Shown here: positions 1-7,446 of the stretch, in pieces
How positions within the stretch are numbered: position 1 is the stretch's first letter
Layout of the letters: each line of letters starts with the position of its first letter
Assembly: GCF_030687395.1 (NCBI RefSeq)
Contig: NZ_CP117430.1
Coordinates: 5,022,001 to 5,086,000 of the forward strand
DNA length: 64,000 nucleotides
Direction of reading: 5' to 3'
From: Pseudomonas wuhanensis
GTDB taxonomy: Bacteria; Pseudomonadota; Gammaproteobacteria; Pseudomonadales; Pseudomonadaceae
Translations under genes and position numbers: made by a program
Notes under the pieces: model-generated
Database searches by the model: none
Told to the model about the DNA's origin: nothing
Seen by the model: only the letters and a program-made list of their open reading frames with translations

Positions 1-1
1 T

Positions 2-586
2 GACCGTAAACGCGAAGCCATCATTCAGGCGGCGATTGCCGAATTCCGTGCCAACGGTTTCGACATCACCAGCATGGACAAGATCGCCGCCACCGCTGGC
101 GTGTCGAAGCGCACCGTGTACAACCACTTCCCGAGCAAGGAAGAGTTGTTCGCCGAAATCCTCAATCAATTGTGGGCGCGGGTAACGGCTGAACAGGAAG
201 CGGCCTATCGCCCTGACTTACCCCTGCGCGATCAGTTGCGCCTGATGCTGCAGGCGAAACTGCAGATGCTGTCCGATGAAAATTTTCTCGACCTGGCGCG
301 GGTAGCGATCGCCGCCGCCATCCATTCTCCCGAGCGTGCGCAAAACATGGTCACCCGGATGGGTGAGCGCGAAGAAAGCCTGACTGTGTGGATTCGCGCT
401 GCCCAGGCCGATGGCCTATTAAAACCGGTCGCACCCGAGTTCGCCGCGCAACAGGTCCAGGGATTGCTCAAGTCCTTTGCGTTCTGGCCGCAGATTTCCA
501 TGGGCCAGCCAAGCTTGTCGCCCGAGATGCAGCACACCGTCGTGGAGTCGGCGCTAGACATGTTCCTGGCCTGTTATGAGCTCTGA
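2..586 (+). CDS. TetR/AcrR family transcriptional regulator (5' truncated by window edge)
   Basis: DNA-binding repressor of the TetR/AcrR family. The reading frame is open from base 2, so the true start lies before the window; the visible part is 194 residues. The N-terminal helix-turn-helix is clear: a first helix (REAIIQAAIAEFRANGF) followed by AATAGVSKRTVYNHFPSKEE, the classic recognition-helix region with the YNHF signature. The C-terminal half looks like the AefR-like TetR_C_7 ligand-binding domain. The methionine at base 74 lies inside the first helix-turn-helix helices and is not the start. The target is probably a neighbouring gene to the left, outside the window. Family confident; ligand unknown. 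Confidence 0.9.
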   Translation, partial: DRKREAIIQAAIAEFRANGFDITSMDKIAATAGVSKRTVYNHFPSKEELFAEILNQLWARVTAEQEAAYRPDLPLRDQLRLMLQAKLQMLSDENFLDLARVAIAAAIHSPERAQNMVTRMGEREESLTVWIRAAQADGLLKPVAPEFAAQQVQGLLKSFAFWPQISMGQPSLSPEMQHTVVESALDMFLACYEL

Positions 587-727
587 ATCGAGCTGCAAAA
601 AATGACAATATCCGCCGCGTTATCGCTGACAGGTCGCTCTGAGTAGAAGCACCGAAATGTGTTTCAGAATGAAACTGGCGCCGGGGCTATAGTGAGCCTC
701 AGTCCCAGCGGCCATGCAGAGAGCACC

Positions 728-1273
728 ATGAGCACCCCGACCCGCGAAATCGAAACCGATACCACCGGCCCCGTCGATCACCTGCGCTTTCATCGCCCTC
801 ACGCTCATCTGGCACCTACTTTCGGTACCGACCGTTTTGCCCTGCGCGCCGAGGCCTTTGCGCGGTTCTTCGGCACGCCGACTTTTCTCGGCGCCCAAAC
901 CCTGATTGTGGTGGTCTGGATTTGCCTGAACCTGTTCGGTGTGACCGATTTCGATGTGTACCCGTTCATCCTGCTTAACCTGGCGTTCAGTCTGCAAGCG
1001 GCCTATGCCGCACCGCTGATTCTGCTGGCGCAGACGCGTCAGGCGGCGCGGGACAAAGCCCAGTCAGACGCCGATGCGCGACATCGTGAAGCCTTGGCCG
1101 TGGCCAACAGCGATCGTCAGGCCCAAGCTGCGCGACACACCGCGCAACTGTTGGAGCTGCTGGAGCAAAACACCCGGCTCACCGAAATCACCAAGACCCT
1201 GACCGAGCGTATCGAAAGCCTGACGTCGGAAATGCATCAACACTTTGTAGGCAAAGAGCCGCCAAAGGCGTGA
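728..1273 (+). CDS. DUF1003 family membrane protein
   Basis: Small inner-membrane protein of 181 residues. After a soluble N-terminal stretch there are two hydrophobic segments (about residues 51-71 and 79-102) separated by a short loop (GVTDFDVYP), then a charged, Ala/Gln-rich helical tail that probably forms a coiled coil. This two-helix-plus-tail layout is that of DUF1003, whose function is not established. I chose the ATG at 728 because it precedes the conserved part. An in-frame start at 659 would add 23 residues with no obvious ribosome site. It stands alone and converges on the LysR gene that follows. Confidence 0.75.
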   Translation: MSTPTREIETDTTGPVDHLRFHRPHAHLAPTFGTDRFALRAEAFARFFGTPTFLGAQTLIVVVWICLNLFGVTDFDVYPFILLNLAFSLQAAYAAPLILLAQTRQAARDKAQSDADARHREALAVANSDRQAQAARHTAQLLELLEQNTRLTEITKTLTERIESLTSEMHQHFVGKEPPKA

Positions 1274-1279
1274 TCCGGC

Positions 1280-2158
1280 TCAAGGCAACTTCAGCGCCCG
1301 GCCCAACTCATCGAACAACGTCACCACCGAGCGCAACGCGCGGCAGTCCGGGCGAGTGAGCAACCACAGGGTGGTGTCGTAACCGTGCAAGGGATCAGTC
1401 AACGGTTGCAGTCCGTCGCCGATGAGGAAGTCCGGCAATGCCGCGACACCCAGCCCTGCCCGCACCAACTCAGTCACCGACAACATGCTGTTGCAGCGAT
1501 AACCCGGTGTCACGCCGGGCAACTGCTGACGACGCCAGGCGACGGTGGGGTGATCAGGCAGGAAGTCGTCCGGGGCGATCCAGGTCAATGCAGCCAAGTC
1601 GTGGGAATCAACCGATTGCAGATAGGCCGCGCTGGCACAGACCCGGTAGGAAATATCCGCCAGCCGCCGGCCAACCAAATGCTCGGGTGGTGTGCGGGTC
1701 AGCCGCAAGGCGATGTCGGCATCGCGACGGCTGAGGTTGGCGAAATCGTTGGAGGTGCAGAGTTCAATGGTCAGCCCCGGGTAAGACGGCATGAACCGCG
1801 CCAGCGCCGGCAACAACAAACTTTGCAGGACCGAGTCGGTGCAGGTCAGGCGCACGGTGCCGCTGATGACCTCACCGCCCTGCTCCACGCCAATGCGCGC
1901 CGCCTCCAGCGCTTGTTCGGCGCGTTCAGCCTGCTCGGCCAGGGTCTGTGCCAAGGTGGTCGGCAGATAACCGGTACGGCTCTTTTCGAACAGTTGCTGA
2001 CCCAGCGCGGCTTCCAGTCGGCGAACGGCACGAAACACCGTCGAGACGTCAACTTTCAACAACGCCGATGCCCGAGCCAGAGAGCCGCCGCGCACCAGGG
2101 CGAGGATCAGGGACAGGTCCGGGTAGTCCAGTCGATAGTGCGTCGGTGCATTGATCAC
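1280..2158 (-). CDS. LysR family transcriptional regulator
   Basis: LysR-type regulator of about 292 residues. The N-terminal winged helix-turn-helix reads DLSLILALVRGGSLARASAL then STVFRAVRRLEAALGQQLFE, followed by a substrate-binding domain of periplasmic-binding-protein fold. No ATG lies upstream of the helix-turn-helix. I place the start at GTG 2158 because a longer form (TTG at 2221) would swallow the divergent promoter region and its two 21-bp-spaced repeats; there is no strong Shine-Dalgarno for either. The gene is divergent from the amidotransferase-like/ABM operon at 2237, which it probably controls (inference from layout). Confidence 0.85.
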   Translation of the reverse strand: MINAPTHYRLDYPDLSLILALVRGGSLARASALLKVDVSTVFRAVRRLEAALGQQLFEKSRTGYLPTTLAQTLAEQAERAEQALEAARIGVEQGGEVISGTVRLTCTDSVLQSLLLPALARFMPSYPGLTIELCTSNDFANLSRRDADIALRLTRTPPEHLVGRRLADISYRVCASAAYLQSVDSHDLAALTWIAPDDFLPDHPTVAWRRQQLPGVTPGYRCNSMLSVTELVRAGLGVAALPDFLIGDGLQPLTDPLHGYDTTLWLLTRPDCRALRSVVTLFDELGRALKLP

Positions 2159-2165
2159 TTGGGAT

Positions 2166-2195
2166 AACGCCAATATTGATTGCGTGAACGCCAAT
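2166..2195. promoter_or_regulatory. Two AACGCCAAT direct repeats, candidate LysR operator
   Basis: The 9-bp sequence AACGCCAAT occurs at 2166-2174 and again at 2187-2195, exactly 21 bp (two helical turns) apart, in the gap between the LysR gene and the divergent operon. Same-face direct repeats of this kind fit a dimer or tetramer binding site. That LysR binds here is inference. Confidence 0.4.
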
Positions 2196-2202
2196 CTATA
2201 GT
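2176..2202 (+). promoter_or_regulatory. Candidate sigma-70 promoter for the amidotransferase-like/ABM operon
   Basis: TTGATT at 2176-2181 and TATAGT at 2197-2202 resemble -35 and -10 elements. The 15-bp spacer is short, which would fit an activator-dependent promoter. The repeat at 2187-2195 lies within the spacer. Confidence 0.3.
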
Positions 2203-2236
2203 GGGTACCAGGAATCAACAAGCGTCGAGATCACTC

Positions 2237-2944
2237 ATGGAAACCAACGCCATCCGCATCGCCCTGATCGGCGATTACGACCCACAAGTCACCGCCCACC
2301 AAGCCATTCCCGTCGCCCTCGGCATGGCCGCCGAACACTCAGGCAGGGACATACAGTTTCAATGGTTGGCCACCGACCACATCAACGCCGATACGCCACT
2401 GGATGACTTCGATGGTTTCTGGTGCGTGCCCGCCAGCCCTTATCGCGACATGGACGGCGCGTTACGGGCGATCCGTTTCGCCCGCGAGCAGCAGCGACCT
2501 TTCCTCGGCACTTGCGGCGGTTTTCAGCACGCAGTACTCGAATTCGCCCGCAACGTTCTGGGCTGGAAAGATGCCGAACACGGCGAGACCTCGCCCGATG
2601 CGACACGGGCGTTACTCACGCCGTTGACCTGTTCGCTGGTGGAAGCCGTCGATAGCATTCATTTGGTTGAAGGCTCGTTGATCGCCAAGGCGTACGAAAA
2701 CGCTGAGATTTGCGAGGGATATCGCTGCCGTTATGGTGTGAATCCTGAGTTTGAACGGGAGCTGCTGAAACAACAGTTGCACGCGGTTGGCCACGATTCG
2801 GCGGGAGGGCTGCGGGCGGTGGAGCTAAAAGATCATCCGTTCTTCGTCGCCACGCTGTTCCAACCGGAACGCGCCGCGCTCAAGGGGATTCTGCCGCCGT
2901 TGGTCCGCGCGCTGATCGAGGCTTGTGCGAGGCAAAAATCATGA
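2237..2944 (+). CDS. Class I glutamine amidotransferase-like protein (CTP synthase C-terminal-like)
   Basis: A 235-residue protein resembling a stand-alone GATase1 domain of the CTP-synthase type. The nucleophile elbow is present as FLGTCGGFQHAV with Cys93. The usual C-terminal His-Pro-Glu motif reads FQPE (Gln209-Pro-Glu211), so the catalytic His appears to be Gln. Glutamine hydrolysis is therefore doubtful; ligand sensing or another Cys chemistry is possible. I chose ATG 2237; the longer start at 2180 runs through the promoter region. Its stop overlaps the next start (ATGA), implying translational coupling with the ABM monooxygenase. Substrate unknown. Confidence 0.75.
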   Translation: METNAIRIALIGDYDPQVTAHQAIPVALGMAAEHSGRDIQFQWLATDHINADTPLDDFDGFWCVPASPYRDMDGALRAIRFAREQQRPFLGTCGGFQHAVLEFARNVLGWKDAEHGETSPDATRALLTPLTCSLVEAVDSIHLVEGSLIAKAYENAEICEGYRCRYGVNPEFERELLKQQLHAVGHDSAGGLRAVELKDHPFFVATLFQPERAALKGILPPLVRALIEACARQKS

Positions 2945-3264
2945 TCGCCCAGACACCTGCAACGCCTTACTACGCAGTGATTTTCACCTCGCTGCGCACC
3001 GACGGCGATCACGGTTACGAACAGGCCGCCGAACGCATGGTGGAACTGGCCCGGGAGCAACCCGGCTTCCTCGGCGTGGAATCGGCCCGGGGTGCGGATG
3101 GGCTTGGAATTACGGTGTCCTACTGGGACAGCGAAGCGGCGATCCTTGCCTGGAAGCACCATCCCGAGCACAGCGCGATTCGCGAGCGCGGGCGTTCGAC
3201 CTGGTATTCGGCGTGTCATACGCGGGTGTGCAGGGTTGAGCGGGCCTATGCGTTCAAACAGTAA
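2941..3264 (+). CDS. Antibiotic biosynthesis monooxygenase (ABM) domain protein
   Basis: A 107-residue single-domain protein of the ABM ferredoxin-like fold. Characteristic features are YYAVIFTSLR at the N terminus, EQPGFLGVESARG in the middle and TVSYWDSEAAILAWKHHPEHS near the end, the latter typical of YqjZ-like small monooxygenases. Such proteins act on quinones, haem or small aromatics, or are simple oxidative-stress proteins. The ATG overlaps the stop of the amidotransferase-like gene by four bases, so the two are almost certainly one operon. The specific substrate cannot be told. Confidence 0.8.
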   Translation: MIAQTPATPYYAVIFTSLRTDGDHGYEQAAERMVELAREQPGFLGVESARGADGLGITVSYWDSEAAILAWKHHPEHSAIRERGRSTWYSACHTRVCRVERAYAFKQ

Positions 3265-3277
3265 ATGACGCAGTGTT

Positions 3278-3388
3278 CTGTAGGCCGTCTTCGCGGGCAA
3301 GCCCGCTCCCACAGGTTTTCGGGGTTGGTCCAGATTGCATGCACGCTACAAATCCTTGTGGGAGCGGGCTTGCCCGCGAAGAGGCCAG
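3278..3388. repeat. REP pair (REPIN-like)
   Basis: Two inverted REP arms, TCGCGGGCAAGCCCGCTCCC at 3291-3310 and its inverse at about 3357-3379, separated by about 40 bp, between the convergent ABM and DUF3509 genes. Confidence 0.85.
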
Positions 3389-3406
3389 AACAGCCACCAC
3401 AAACCC

Positions 3407-3733
3407 TCAACCCCGCACCAAACTCCTCACCGCCGTAATCTGCGGCACTTCCCGCCGATTCATATACACCCGCAACGGCTCGGTAATGTTGATCCGGTCG
3501 TCGATGTTCTGGTCCAGCAGCAACTGGATCAGTTCGCGCTTGAGCGTCATGGTCTGCTCGGGGCCGGGTGCCCAGACGAATTCACTGGTGGGGATGATGC
3601 CGTCGTCGGCCACGTCCATGCCGAACGAGTCTTCGCTGAAACGAACGATGTACTGGCCGGTCTTGCGATTGAGGCCGACGAAACCTTTGAGCTGGTCGGC
3701 GGCCTGGCAAATGAGCTGGGAAGTGATGCGCAT
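3407..3733 (-). CDS. DUF3509 domain-containing protein
   Basis: A 108-residue protein matching the Pseudomonas-restricted DUF3509 family in my recollection: MRITSQLICQAADQLKGFVG start, conserved GQYIVRFSEDSFGMD and a C-terminal RVYMNRREVPQ segment. No signal peptide or membrane segment is seen. The ATG at 3733 is preceded by TGAGG at good spacing; the longer frame to 3853 has no support. Function unknown. Confidence 0.75.
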   Translation of the reverse strand: MRITSQLICQAADQLKGFVGLNRKTGQYIVRFSEDSFGMDVADDGIIPTSEFVWAPGPEQTMTLKRELIQLLLDQNIDDRINITEPLRVYMNRREVPQITAVRSLVRG

Positions 3734-3969
3734 GATAAACCTCACAAAAGGTCGAAGGACCGGTGATCGATGGTTTACACGCAGGGCAAGCAAACGGATT
3801 TCCCTCTGCCGGGGAAATTGCCGGGGCCAAGAGTACTGCAAAGAACCGCACAAAAGCGCTGAAAATAAAATTGCTTTAAATACGTTTATGTCGGTCTGGC
3901 GATAGCGCTAGCGGCGCTCAGTTGTTAAAAGATACGTCTTTGAAAACCCATCGCAAAAGGACTTCGACC

Positions 3970-5097
3970 ATGCCTGTCACCTTCACCAAGAGCGCCTTGC
4001 TGCTGAGCCTGATGCTCGGCCTCGGCCAGGCACAGGCCGCCAACGAGCCTAGCCCCACCGCATTGGCGACCCGTCTGGGCATTCCGCATCCGGCGGTGAT
4101 CGCCCACCGTGGCGCGTCTTTCGATGCACCGGAATCCACCGCAGCCGCCTACAAACTGGCTCGCGACCTGGGTGCCGATTACTTGGAACTGGATCTGCAG
4201 CGCAGCAAGGACGGCGTGCTGTTCGCCCTGCACGACAACAACCTGCAACGTACCACTGACGTCGCCACCAAGTTCCCTGAGCGCAAGGACAGCCCGGCCA
4301 ACGAATTCACCATCGCCGAACTGAAAACCCTGGATGCCGGCAGCTGGTTCAACAGCGCTTACCCGGATCGCGCGCGTCCGTCTTATGCAGGTCTGAAGAT
4401 CCTGACCCTGGACGAAATCATCGACATTGCCCAAGGCAATCCGCTGCACAAGCCGGGCCTGTACATCGAAACCAAAGAGCCGAAGCAGTTTCCCGGCATC
4501 GAGCGCGACCTCAAGGAGAAACTCCAGGATCGCGGCTGGCTGAGCCCGACTGGCTCGAAACTGGCGAAGAGCAATCTGGCGGTCGGTCAGGGTAAAGGCA
4601 AAGTCGTGCTGCAAACTTTCGAGAAGAGCAGCCTCGAACTGCTTGAGAAGGAAATGCCGCAAGTGCCAAAAATCCTGCTGCTGTGGGTGGGCGAAGGCAG
4701 TATCGAGCCGAAATCCAAAGTGACGTTCGCCGAGTCCGGTGACAAGGACAAAGCGAGTTACTACGCCAAACAGGAGCCAAAAGACAAAGCCGAATTCCAG
4801 CAATGGGTCGACTACGCCAAAGCCCAGGGTGCGATCGGTACCGGGCCTTCTGCCGCACTGACCAAGGGTGGTGATCAGAGCTATTCGGACCTGGTGAAGC
4901 CGTGGATGAACCAGTACACCCACGATCAGGGCCTGTTGGTGCACGTCTACACCATCGATGATGCGGTGGATTATCAGAAAGTGGCGGATGCCGGCGTCGA
5001 CGGCATCTTCACCAACCGCGCCAGCGAACTGCTGAAGTTCTATAAGCGTCCGGCAGCGGCGAGCGTTGCGCAGTTGTTGCAGAACAACGGGTATTGA
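3970..5097 (+). CDS. glpQ: Periplasmic glycerophosphodiester phosphodiesterase
   Basis: Hydrolyses glycerophosphodiesters to glycerol-3-phosphate and an alcohol in the periplasm. The 375-residue product begins with a Sec signal (KSALLLSLMLGLGQAQA, cleavage near residue 23-24). It then shows the GDPD signature: VIAHRGASFDAPESTAAAY with catalytic/metal residues around His46, and LELDLQRSKDGVLFALHD with the second acidic cluster and catalytic His. It ends with DAGVDGIFTNRASE, the usual GDPD C-terminal strand. ATG 3970 has AAGGA upstream at good spacing; an upstream start at 3922 would bury the signal peptide. Monocistronic, followed by a REP pair. Confidence 0.92.
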   Translation: MPVTFTKSALLLSLMLGLGQAQAANEPSPTALATRLGIPHPAVIAHRGASFDAPESTAAAYKLARDLGADYLELDLQRSKDGVLFALHDNNLQRTTDVATKFPERKDSPANEFTIAELKTLDAGSWFNSAYPDRARPSYAGLKILTLDEIIDIAQGNPLHKPGLYIETKEPKQFPGIERDLKEKLQDRGWLSPTGSKLAKSNLAVGQGKGKVVLQTFEKSSLELLEKEMPQVPKILLLWVGEGSIEPKSKVTFAESGDKDKASYYAKQEPKDKAEFQQWVDYAKAQGAIGTGPSAALTKGGDQSYSDLVKPWMNQYTHDQGLLVHVYTIDDAVDYQKVADAGVDGIFTNRASELLKFYKRPAAASVAQLLQNNGY

Positions 5098-5104
5098 TTC
5101 GAGA

Positions 5105-5187
5105 ACGTGGCGCTCCCATCGCGGGCAAGCCACGCTCCCACAGGTTTTACGCAGACCTTGTGGGAGCGTGGCTTGCCCGCGATTGCT
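5105..5187. repeat. REP pair (CACGC variant)
   Basis: Inverted arms TCGCGGGCAAGCCACGCTCC (5119-5138) and AGCGTGGCTTGCCCGCGA (ending 5182) with a very short spacer, directly after glpQ; may act as a transcript-end hairpin. Confidence 0.8.
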
Positions 5188-5259
5188 TTTTTAAGGGTGA
5201 ATTAAGTTGCGCGAACTAACCTGATCCCACTTAAACAGCTCATCCAAGGAAAGAACCTC

Positions 5260-5565
5260 ATGAAAACCTTAACTGCCCTGTTCACCGCCGCTGCCCTGAC
5301 CCTCACCGCTGGCCTGGCCCAGGCTGACGTTCGCGTCGACCAGATTCCTGAGTTGGTCAAGAGTGGCAAGATCAAACCCCTGGAAGAACTGAACCAGGCC
5401 GCCCTGAAGTTGCACCCGGGCGCCACGATTACCGACACTGACCTCGATAACCACTTCAACGGCTATGAATATGAAGTTGAACTGCGCAGGGCTGACGGCA
5501 CCGAGTGGGACGTGGACTTCGATGCCACTACCGGCAAGGTTCTGAGCAACAAACAAGACAAGTGA
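5260..5565 (+). CDS. PepSY domain-containing secreted protein
   Basis: A 101-residue protein with an N-terminal Sec signal (MKTLTALFTAAALTLTAGLAQA) and one PepSY domain. The domain includes VKSGKIKPLEELNQAALKLHPGATITDTDLD, a central YEYEVELRRADGTEWDVDFDA strand pair and TGKVLSNKQDK at the end. PepSY proteins are periplasmic and often inhibit proteases or sense envelope state; no partner such as a two-component system is adjacent. The start has AAGGAAAG upstream. A strong intrinsic terminator follows at once, so it is a single-gene unit. Confidence 0.88.
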   Translation: MKTLTALFTAAALTLTAGLAQADVRVDQIPELVKSGKIKPLEELNQAALKLHPGATITDTDLDNHFNGYEYEVELRRADGTEWDVDFDATTGKVLSNKQDK

Positions 5566-5574
5566 TTCATCTGC

Positions 5575-5612
5575 AAAAAAAGCCGCACGACTTTCGGGTC
5601 GTGCGGCTTTCT
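5575..5612 (+). terminator. Rho-independent terminator after PepSY gene
   Basis: Perfect 11-bp stem AGCCGCACGAC (5581-5591) with GTCGTGCGGCT (5598-5608), six-base loop, preceded by an A-run and followed by a short T-run (TTCTTG). Confidence 0.9.
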
Positions 5613-5725
5613 TGCGTTCGGCGTCAGGCGGTTCGCTGAAGCGACGAACGAAGCCGCGACAATTCGCGCAAGCCCGCTAGAATCCCTCAAAACCATTTGG
5701 CATGTTGAGGCAGAGAACCAAGGAT

Positions 5726-6904
5726 ATGGGGCAAACAGCGGCAGCAGACATCGCCACAATCAGCCGGATCAGCGCGGTGCCGGCGATGCTTCAGGTGATC
5801 AGTGAGTTGACCGGTTTGCGGTTCGCGGCGGTGGCTCGTGTTACCGAAGAAGCCTGGACTGCCTGCGCGGTGCTTGATCGACTGGATTTCGGTTTGGAGG
5901 TGGGCGATGAACTCGATCTGATGTCCGCCCTGTGCAACGAAGTCCGCCAAGGCCACCATTCGGTGGTGATCGACCAGGCCAGTGAAGACCCGCTCTACCG
6001 CGATCATCACACACCCCGCGCCTATCCATTCGAAAGCTACATTGCCGTCCCGATATTGCGCACCGACGGGCGCTTTTTCGGCACCCTTTTTGCCTTTGAT
6101 CCCAATCCGGCGCCGCTCAAGTCCAGCACGATCCAGAGCACCATGGAGTCGTTCGCCCGGATGCTGGCGCTACAGATCGAGGCCGAAGAAAACCTGCAAC
6201 GGAGCGAAGCGGCGCAGATCAAGAAACGCCAAACTGCCGAACTGCGCGAACAGTTCATCGCCGTGCTTGGCCATGACCTGCGCAACCCCTTGTTCGCCAT
6301 CAGCGCCGGCGCCGAAATGCTCCTGCGCAAAGTCTCTGATCCGGCGAATGAGCAACGGGCCCGGCACATCCTCACCAGCGCCCGACGTGCGACCAAACTG
6401 GTGGACGATGTGCTGGACTTCGCGCGGGGGGCACTGGGTCGAGGCATCCCCGTAAACATTGAACCGTGCCCGGATCTGGCGGATGCCTTGCGGCATGTGA
6501 TTGCCGAGATCCAGAGCATTCACCCTAAACGCATCATTCAGTCGTCGATTGGCGACTTGAGCAACATCCATTGCGATCGCGAACGGGTCACGCAATTGCT
6601 ATCCAATCTGGTGGCGAACGCCGTTGTCCACGGAGATCCCAATGGCCCGATCGAGGTCAGTGCGCAGGTTGAAGAGGGACACTTTGTGTTGAGCGTGAAG
6701 AACCAGGGGCTGATCGCCGAGGATGCGCTGCCACATCTGTTCCAGCCCTACTCGCGACCGGCCGGCGGAACACCGCAGGCCGGCCTCGGGTTGGGGCTGT
6801 ACATTGCCAGTCAGATTGCGCAGTCCCATGGGGGGCAACTGGAGGTGGTATCGACCGAGCAACAGGGCACGACGTTTACCTTCAGCTTGCCTTCACGGAC
6901 TTAA
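5726..6904 (+). CDS. GAF domain-containing sensor histidine kinase
   Basis: Cytoplasmic hybrid-free histidine kinase of 392 residues without membrane segments. An N-terminal GAF domain (about 15-155, with YRDHHTPRAYPFESYIAVPI) precedes a HisKA dimerisation domain whose phospho-acceptor is His183 in LGHDLRNPLFAI, and a HATPase_c domain: N box LLSNLVANAVVHG (290-302), G1-like SVKNQGLIAED where the usual Asp is Asn, and G2 AGLGLGLYIASQIAQ. Start ATG 5726 has AAGGA upstream. No response regulator is adjacent, so it is an orphan kinase. The signal bound by the GAF domain is unknown. It converges with the FlxA-like gene and overlaps its stop by four bases. Confidence 0.88.
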   Translation: MGQTAAADIATISRISAVPAMLQVISELTGLRFAAVARVTEEAWTACAVLDRLDFGLEVGDELDLMSALCNEVRQGHHSVVIDQASEDPLYRDHHTPRAYPFESYIAVPILRTDGRFFGTLFAFDPNPAPLKSSTIQSTMESFARMLALQIEAEENLQRSEAAQIKKRQTAELREQFIAVLGHDLRNPLFAISAGAEMLLRKVSDPANEQRARHILTSARRATKLVDDVLDFARGALGRGIPVNIEPCPDLADALRHVIAEIQSIHPKRIIQSSIGDLSNIHCDRERVTQLLSNLVANAVVHGDPNGPIEVSAQVEEGHFVLSVKNQGLIAEDALPHLFQPYSRPAGGTPQAGLGLGLYIASQIAQSHGGQLEVVSTEQQGTTFTFSLPSRT

Positions 6905-7335
6905 GCGGTGGTGCTGACCACCGAACCCGACGTACTGCCCCCCTCATCCTGCAACGCCTGCAACAACGCCGCCGTTACTGTCTGCAACGAAGCCGAAGTG
7001 GCCGCAACCTGCGACTGAGCTGCCGCGACGTTCGCAGCTTTAGCTTCGGCGCTGTCCTGCCTGGCTTGGGCTGCTTGCAGTTGTTGCTGTTGTTCCTGCA
7101 ATTGCTTTTGCAGCTCGGCGAGCTGCTTGCGCAGTTGTTTCACCGTATCGGATTCGCTGCTGCTGGAACTGCTGTCGCTCGACGCAGGTGCACCGCCAGC
7201 GGCAACCTTGGTGGTATCACTGGACGCCTCAGCCGTTGCTGCGACAGAGGTGTCTTCAGTGCCGTCGTTAATCGCGACTTTGCTTGAAGAGGTCGACAGG
7301 GTCTGGTTGATCGAAACGGAGCTGATGCTGACCAT
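6901..7335 (-). CDS. FlxA-like coiled-coil protein
   Basis: A 144-residue low-complexity protein: Ser/Thr/Ala-rich N terminus including a run of serines, then a Gln-rich coiled coil (about 64-115, LRKQLAELQKQLQEQQQQLQ), then an Ala/Ser-rich tail. This organisation resembles the FlxA family, which in E. coli belongs to the flagellar sigma-28 regulon; function unknown. It lies upstream of and in the same direction as a chemoreceptor gene, which would fit co-regulation with motility, but no sigma-28 promoter was recognised. Its stop overlaps the convergent histidine kinase stop. Confidence 0.65.
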   Translation of the reverse strand: MVSISSVSINQTLSTSSSKVAINDGTEDTSVAATAEASSDTTKVAAGGAPASSDSSSSSSESDTVKQLRKQLAELQKQLQEQQQQLQAAQARQDSAEAKAANVAAAQSQVAATSASLQTVTAALLQALQDEGGSTSGSVVSTTA

Positions 7336-7446
7336 GGGATTTATCCAATGTGGTGTTTGGGTAAATCCGTCATCGACGGGCGCGGCATAAACTTGAGAAC
7401 GACTGTGTACCGATTAGGTAACCAAACCGATACACAGCCCATTTCA

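Noticed and set aside
3925..5133. 402-residue ORF on the minus strand
   Set aside because: Antisense to glpQ, which has signal peptide and catalytic motifs.
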